Source of the DNA: Planctomycetales bacterium
GTDB taxonomy: Bacteria > Planctomycetota > SBBH01
DNA: 9,391 nt
Direction of reading: 5' to 3'
NCBI GenBank assembly: GCA_005239795.1
Contig: SBBH01000146.1
Span: forward strand, 1-9,391
A program made the position numbers and the translations under genes. Positions 6,493-9,391 of this stretch are shown here, piece after piece (within the stretch, counting starts at the first letter, position 1; every line of letters starts with the position of its first letter). Below the pieces are notes generated by a model that saw only the letters and a program-made list of their open reading frames with translations, was not told the DNA's origin and made no database searches.

Positions 6493-7025
6493 ATCTTGAG
6501 TTTTTCGCGCTCCAGTTCTGCCACCAGATGGGCCAAAGACTGCTCCTGAAAGGGCGTCATACCCGAAAAACGGCAGTGGAGATAGTGGCGATGCGTGCTC
6601 CAATGGGAGCGATCCTGGCGGATCACCTCGGCGCTCAAGTTTCCCGATTCGTGATTGGTCGCGAATCGCAAGGTCAGGTGCGTCCCCTTCGGGATCGGGT
6701 GATCCACCATGACGGACACTCCGCCCGGCGAGAGGTCGCAGAGGGTCCCTTCCAGGATACCGGCCACTCCCTCGACCACGACGTCAGCGGGCAGATTGAT
6801 CATGACGCGATGGTATTCTCGGCGCCTCTCGTGAGGCTGGGGAAGGAGGGGCGGCTCGCGACGCTCTGTCTGGCGCCGGGTGAAGCGCATCGCAAACAAA
6901 AAAAGAAACGCCACCGTCGACGCACCTATCGCAAACCAAACAATTTCTGATATTTCCGTCTCCGGGACACGGAAGGACTGTAAAAGATCCCTGGCGGTCT
7001 GCGAGAGCTCCACCGAAAGACTCAT
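6489..7025 (-). CDS. Membrane-anchored PilZ domain protein (c-di-GMP receptor)
   Basis: PilZ domains bind cyclic di-GMP and pass the signal to motility, envelope or secretion systems. The 178-residue protein has a polar N terminus, one membrane helix (about 28-47), a basic linker, then a PilZ domain from about residue 66. Both c-di-GMP signatures are intact: RREYHR at 68-73 supplies RxxxR (R69, R73) and DLSPGG (97-102) supplies DxSxxG. The domain ends near residue 173. With the basic residues after the helix, the PilZ domain is probably cytoplasmic. It is the first gene of an operon: its TGA overlaps the next ATG, and the small SH3-like gene follows. A TATAAT box lies 5 nt before the ATG. No GGDEF, EAL or chemotaxis gene is near, so the output is probably the downstream fusion protein, which is inference. 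Confidence 0.92.
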   Translation of the reverse strand: MSLSVELSQTARDLLQSFRVPETEISEIVWFAIGASTVAFLFLFAMRFTRRQTERREPPLLPQPHERRREYHRVMINLPADVVVEGVAGILEGTLCDLSPGGVSVMVDHPIPKGTHLTLRFATNHESGNLSAEVIRQDRSHWSTHRHYLHCRFSGMTPFQEQSLAHLVAELEREKLKI

Positions 7026-7030
7026 GCCTT

Positions 7031-7036
7031 ATTATA
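7031..7036 (-). promoter_or_regulatory. -10 box of pilZ operon (TATAAT), possible leaderless start
   Basis: The minus strand reads TATAAT, AAGGC, ATG. The consensus -10 is 5 nt from the start codon, too close for a usual leader with ribosome site; AAGG in the gap is too near the ATG to act as a normal Shine-Dalgarno. The -35 position falls in G-rich repeats with no match. Confidence 0.55.
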
Positions 7037-7044
7037 ATCCAGTC

Positions 7045-7060
7045 GGGGCGGCTTCGCCCC
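7045..7060. other. GC hairpin between methyltransferase and pilZ genes
   Basis: GGGGCG (7045-7050) pairs with CGCCCC (7055-7060) around GCTT. It lies after the methyltransferase stop (minus strand) and before the pilZ promoter. It lacks a T-run on the minus strand (GACTGGATTATAAT follows), so it could be a weak terminator or only a local structure. Confidence 0.45.
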
Positions 7061-7073
7061 CCCCGCCCCCCCC
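7057..7073 (-). repeat. Two 8-base G tracts (minus strand)
   Basis: The minus strand reads G8-C-G8 just after the methyltransferase stop. Together with the nearby GGGG of the hairpin, it could form a G-quadruplex in RNA or single-stranded DNA. Homopolymer length errors are also possible here. Confidence 0.6.
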
Positions 7074-7075
7074 GC

Positions 7076-7819
7076 TCAAGCGGGTTTGCGAATCACGCAA
7101 AACAGGTTCACGCCCATCGGAAGGGTCCACCCCCGCTCGATGAGATCGATCTCGATGCGTTCAACGCAGTAAAGACACTTTTCCACCCAGGAGGGAATTC
7201 CCAGAAAGAAATCGGAATGTCCGCGCGCCCGGCTTCCGCGCAAGAAACCGAGCTTGCGGACGAGGTAGGCTCCCGGCAGAAGCGTCATCGACCAGAAGGT
7301 CTCCCGCTCGACCAAAAAACCTCTCTGGCGCAGTTGATCCAGGAGCCCCGAACGGCTGTAGCGGCGCACATGATGAAACGCCTCGTCATGAGAGCTCCAG
7401 AGCGCCGGGTAGGCGGGGACGTTCACGAAGGCGCGCCCGCCGGGCGCGAGCACCCGGCGGATCTCGTCCAAGGCCCGGCCGTCCTCTGGAAAATGCTCCA
7501 GGCAATCCAGCGCCAAGACCGCTTCGACCGACGCATCGCGCACGGGAAGGACCTCGGCATCCGCCCGCACCACGCTGGAAAGGCCGTTGGCGATGCAGAA
7601 CCTCAGGGAATCCCAGGAGAGATCGATCCCGACCACGCGCCCGTAATGGCCAAAGTAGTGTGCGTTCATCCCGCAGGCGCAGGCCAGATCCAGGATCCTC
7701 AAATCCGTGCGCCCGGCGTAGTGGCGCGCCAGGAAATGTCCCACCAGCTCCTTGCGGGAGCGGTACCACCAGTGGGTCTTCTCCTGCTCGAAGAGCTGGC
7801 GGGTTTCAGCGAGGTCCAT
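7076..7819 (-). CDS. Class I SAM-dependent methyltransferase
   Basis: The 247-residue protein opens with HWWYRSRKELV (16-26), typical of methyltransferases found with glycan and lipid-carrier genes. The SAM-binding site is visible: motif I ILDLACACG (42-50), in which the usual GxGxG is LACACG, the acidic residue of motif II in GIDLS (64-68), DAEVLPV (87-93), ALDCLEHFPEDG (103-114) and VLAPGGRAFVNVP (123-135). A C-terminal hydrophobic stretch (about 175-190) may be membrane-associated. It overlaps the upstream GT2 gene by 14 nt, so the two products are probably made together. A Shine-Dalgarno AGGAGG lies 12 nt upstream of the ATG. Target unknown: a lipid-linked sugar or its precursor is the natural guess from the neighbour, not from the sequence. 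Confidence 0.9.
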   Translation of the reverse strand: MDLAETRQLFEQEKTHWWYRSRKELVGHFLARHYAGRTDLRILDLACACGMNAHYFGHYGRVVGIDLSWDSLRFCIANGLSSVVRADAEVLPVRDASVEAVLALDCLEHFPEDGRALDEIRRVLAPGGRAFVNVPAYPALWSSHDEAFHHVRRYSRSGLLDQLRQRGFLVERETFWSMTLLPGAYLVRKLGFLRGSRARGHSDFFLGIPSWVEKCLYCVERIEIDLIERGWTLPMGVNLFCVIRKPA

Positions 7820-8768
7820 CCGTCCGGATCCCCTCCTGCTCCGCCACGATGTAGTAGGGGCGTTGCTTGACCTCCTCGTAGATCCGGCCGATGTAAACGC
7901 CGATCATGCCCAGCCACAAAAGCTGAAGGCCGCCGATCGCGATTAAGGCCGCGTACGCCGTCCATTGCGGAAAGGCTACGGGCAGATCGAAAAGCCGGCG
8001 CGCGACCATCACCCCGACCGTCAGAAACCCCGTCAGGGCAAAGAAGATCCCCGTGATCGACAACACGACGAGCGGCCGGTAGGAAAACGAGAAGAGGCCG
8101 TCCAGCGCGAGCTTGGCGATCTTCCGCCAGGTCTGGCGGGGGGTCCCCGCGTGGCGGGCCAGCCGCTCCACGGGAACGCCGGTCTGCCGGAACCCCGCGT
8201 AGGTCCGCAGGCCGCTGATGTATTTGTTGCGCTCCGGCATCCGACGAAGGACGGCCGCGACGCGGCGGTCCAAAACCGAGAAGATCCCGGCGTTTAAAGG
8301 ATGGCGCGTCTCCGAAAGGGAATCGAGAATCCGGTAAAACGCAGCCGACAGGAACCGGCGGATCCCCCCCTCCTTGCGATTCACGCGGATAGCGTAGACC
8401 ACGTCAAAGCCGGCCTCCCACTCCCGCAGGAGGGCCGGCACCGCCGCCGGATCGTCCTGAAAGTCGGCATCCATCAGGATGACGACGTCCCCGTCGGCAC
8501 GGTCGATTCCGGCGTTGATCGCGGGCTGGTGGCCGAAGTTGCGCGAAAGCCCCACGAACTTGACGCAGGGGTCTTGGCGCCTCAGCTGGCGGAGGACCTC
8601 AAGCGAGCCGTCGACGCTTCCGTCGTTGACGAAAACGATCTCATAATCCGACGGTTTCAACCGGTCGATCTCGACTTTCAGCGCCTGATAGAGAGGAGGA
8701 AGCGTCGCCTCCTCGTTGAAAACGGGGAGGACGAAGGCCAACTTGGCATCGCGGATCGAACGAGCCAT
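7806..8768 (-). CDS. GT2 polyprenyl-phosphate glycosyltransferase (GtrB/DPM1-like)
   Basis: Enzymes of this type transfer a sugar from a nucleotide donor to undecaprenyl or dolichyl phosphate at the inner face of the membrane. The 320-residue protein has the GT2 motifs in order: LPVFNEEATL (14-23), FVNDGSVDGS (46-55), GLSRNFGHQPAINAGID (73-89), the metal-binding DADFQDDP (100-107), and RNKYISGLR (180-188). Two C-terminal membrane helices (about 232-256 and 270-295) are typical of the GtrB/ArnC/DPM1-like group, followed by YIGRIYEEVKQRPYYIV (292-308). Its 3' end overlaps the methyltransferase start. A TAGATT (8784-8789, minus) sits 15 nt before the ATG and could be its -10 box; GAGAG at 4-5 nt is a weak ribosome site. 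The sugar is not predictable from sequence. It may supply the lipid-linked donor for a GT39 enzyme such as the one at 94-1845. Confidence 0.93.
   Translation of the reverse strand: MARSIRDAKLAFVLPVFNEEATLPPLYQALKVEIDRLKPSDYEIVFVNDGSVDGSLEVLRQLRRQDPCVKFVGLSRNFGHQPAINAGIDRADGDVVILMDADFQDDPAAVPALLREWEAGFDVVYAIRVNRKEGGIRRFLSAAFYRILDSLSETRHPLNAGIFSVLDRRVAAVLRRMPERNKYISGLRTYAGFRQTGVPVERLARHAGTPRQTWRKIAKLALDGLFSFSYRPLVVLSITGIFFALTGFLTVGVMVARRLFDLPVAFPQWTAYAALIAIGGLQLLWLGMIGVYIGRIYEEVKQRPYYIVAEQEGIRTDGPR
7832..7837 (-). promoter_or_regulatory. Shine-Dalgarno AGGAGG of the methyltransferase gene
   Basis: On the minus strand AGGAGG lies 12 nt before the ATG at 7819, inside the 3' end of the GT2 gene. 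It is the best ribosome site in the window and shows that internal genes can use one, unlike the first genes of units. The spacing is longer than usual. Confidence 0.5.
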
Positions 8769-8909
8769 GGTCTCTCGCCGCGGAATCTACCCCCCCGTCC
8801 CCCCTCGGAAAAGGGATTCCTTCAAGACATCCCGGGCGTGCCGGAAGGTGAGGTTTCGGACGAGAGCGTTCAAAGGGAAGCTATGCGTGCTGAGCGAGCC
8901 GGCTGTCCG
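8769..8909. other. Intergenic stretch between small ORF and GT2 gene
   Basis: This region contains short C-runs near 8790-8804 and a weak inverted repeat (GGAATC 8782-8787 with GATTCC 8815-8820). On the minus strand the reading frame of the 62-residue ORF continues past its stop for 40 codons (8790-8909) to a TAG, without a convincing start. No gene is claimed. Confidence 0.4.
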
Positions 8910-9098
8910 TCAGCGGGTGATAGGCTCGTCGCCCTGGGGCTTGACAAGGCGACCCGCATACCGTTTTTCGACTCTGCGTAGGTGGTCGCACAGTCTGCGC
9001 ACATCGTTCCCGTAGCGGGCGCTCATCCGCAGGCGGATCCGACGCACCTCGTCGATCAGGGGATCCTTGTTGGGCGGCGCGGCAACGTGTTCACTCAT
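8910..9098 (-). CDS. Small hypothetical protein, antitoxin-like family
   Basis: The 62-residue product has the pattern KDPLIDEVRRIRLRMSARYG (11-30), then NDVRRLCDHLRRVEKRY and GRLVKP. This resembles a widespread uncharacterised family of 50-70-residue helical proteins with 'DPIxxEVRRIRE...D...L...LR..E...GRxLV', often found downstream of toxin-like genes in unfinished genomes; that association is from memory. It is rich in arginine, with no membrane segment. Its ATG overlaps the end of the upstream 71-residue frame by 8 nt (ATGAGTGA), which supports coupled translation. I see no catalytic residues. A toxin-antitoxin role is a guess from size and layout. Confidence 0.65.
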   Translation of the reverse strand: MSEHVAAPPNKDPLIDEVRRIRLRMSARYGNDVRRLCDHLRRVEKRYAGRLVKPQGDEPITR

Positions 9099-9306
9099 CG
9101 TCTTGCTCCCATAGAAAATCCGGCGTCACGATCTGTGGTACGGTGACACCAGCCCTCAGCGCGATCCGTCTTAAACCGGCGCTCCTGTTGCACGTGGAAA
9201 ATTCCGGATGGTCGCAATAGGCTGACGTCCGCGCTGACTGGGATTCCACGGCGGCCCAAACCCTCGAATCCTTTGGGAGTTGACCGTTTAAACCCATTGC
9301 CGCCAA
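9091..9306 (-). CDS. Small ORF, possible remnant upstream of the antitoxin-like gene
   Basis: The 71-residue frame begins at a TTG (9306) or at ATG 9297 and ends in ALRAGVTVPQIVTPDFL. A tail like 'AxxAGVxxPxIVTPxxFL' is common at the C terminus of small proteins, some of them PIN-type toxins, encoded before the antitoxin-like family; the N-terminal part is not recognisable and the PIN acidic residues are not seen. The frame overlaps the next gene by 8 nt. An in-frame TAG is three codons upstream of the TTG, so it cannot extend in this frame. It is either a short intact protein or the 3' part of a decayed gene; the poor N terminus favours decay. Confidence 0.4.
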   Translation of the reverse strand: MAAMGLNGQLPKDSRVWAAVESQSARTSAYCDHPEFSTCNRSAGLRRIALRAGVTVPQIVTPDFLWEQDDE

Positions 9307-9391
9307 CTTAATCTAGGACGCCTCTGACATGAGCCAAAGATTTCCAATGGCGTCGTGCCTTGCAGAAGCGACGCAGGCGCCTTTTGCCGCG
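9307..9391. other. Right edge, no recognisable gene
   Basis: On the minus strand all three frames enter from the edge and stop within the stretch or just inside the next ORF. One (stop 9308-9310) gives a basic 27-residue tail, KRRLRRFCKARRHWKSLAHV, which could be the end of a protein beyond the window. It matches nothing I recognise. Confidence 0.3.

Noticed and set aside
6493..6603. Upstream extension of the IscU-like fusion to 6603
   Set aside because: It would overlap pilZ by 115 bp, and the added 37 residues do not resemble an IscU N terminus, whereas ATG 6492 gives an ATGA overlap.
7045..7060. Classical Rho-independent terminator
   Set aside because: The stem is followed by GACTGG on the minus strand and by C-runs on the plus strand, not by a T-run.

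Overview
The window is GC-rich bacterial DNA that looks like an uncultivated Gram-negative-type bacterium; I cannot fix the phylum. It encodes several envelope and glycan functions: a GT39-type membrane glycosyltransferase, a GT2 polyprenyl-phosphate sugar synthase with a methyltransferase, and a membrane-anchored PilZ protein. One gene resembles the spirochete 'spiro-SPASM' family, but that does not place the organism. Genes are tightly packed, with stop/start overlaps. The two divergent or interstitial repeat tracts (TTGGGA-type and CATGACGCATG-type) are low-complexity sequences rather than genes.

Layout, left to right. At 1-90 lies the 3' end of an IS5-like transposase (+). It abuts, 3 bases apart and convergently, the end of a GT39-family glycosyltransferase gene (94-1845, -), which is downstream of rmuC (1865-3013, -). 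A 104-bp divergent intergenic region with inverted and direct CATGACGCATG repeats separates rmuC from a 543-residue protein (3118-4749, +). That protein joins an SpsF/KdsB-like nucleotidyltransferase domain to a radical-SAM-like domain that has lost its CxxxCxxC motif but keeps SPASM-type cysteines. Next is apt, adenine phosphoribosyltransferase (4795-5355, +), closed by a strong hairpin at 5355-5376.

A compact minus-strand operon follows (read 7025 to 5388): a membrane PilZ protein, an unusual IscU-like/pentapeptide-repeat fusion lacking the third scaffold cysteine, and a 70-residue SH3-like small protein. A second minus-strand pair (8768 to 7076) encodes a GtrB/DPM1-like GT2 synthase and a class I methyltransferase; the two overlap by 14 nt. 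The right end (8910-9306, -) holds two small overlapping ORFs with toxin-antitoxin-like size and layout. They may be a decayed remnant.

How the genes fit together: the GT2 enzyme probably charges a polyprenyl phosphate with a sugar, and GT39-type enzymes use such lipid-linked sugars. The two halves are not adjacent, so a shared pathway is only inferred. The PilZ/IscU-like/pentapeptide/SH3 operon is the most novel group: it links a c-di-GMP receptor to a modified Fe-S scaffold domain. A second theme is transcriptional. All four genes that begin transcription units with a clear -10-like hexamer (rmuC, the SPASM gene, apt, pilZ) have it only 5-8 nt before the start codon and have no Shine-Dalgarno sequence, which suggests leaderless mRNAs.
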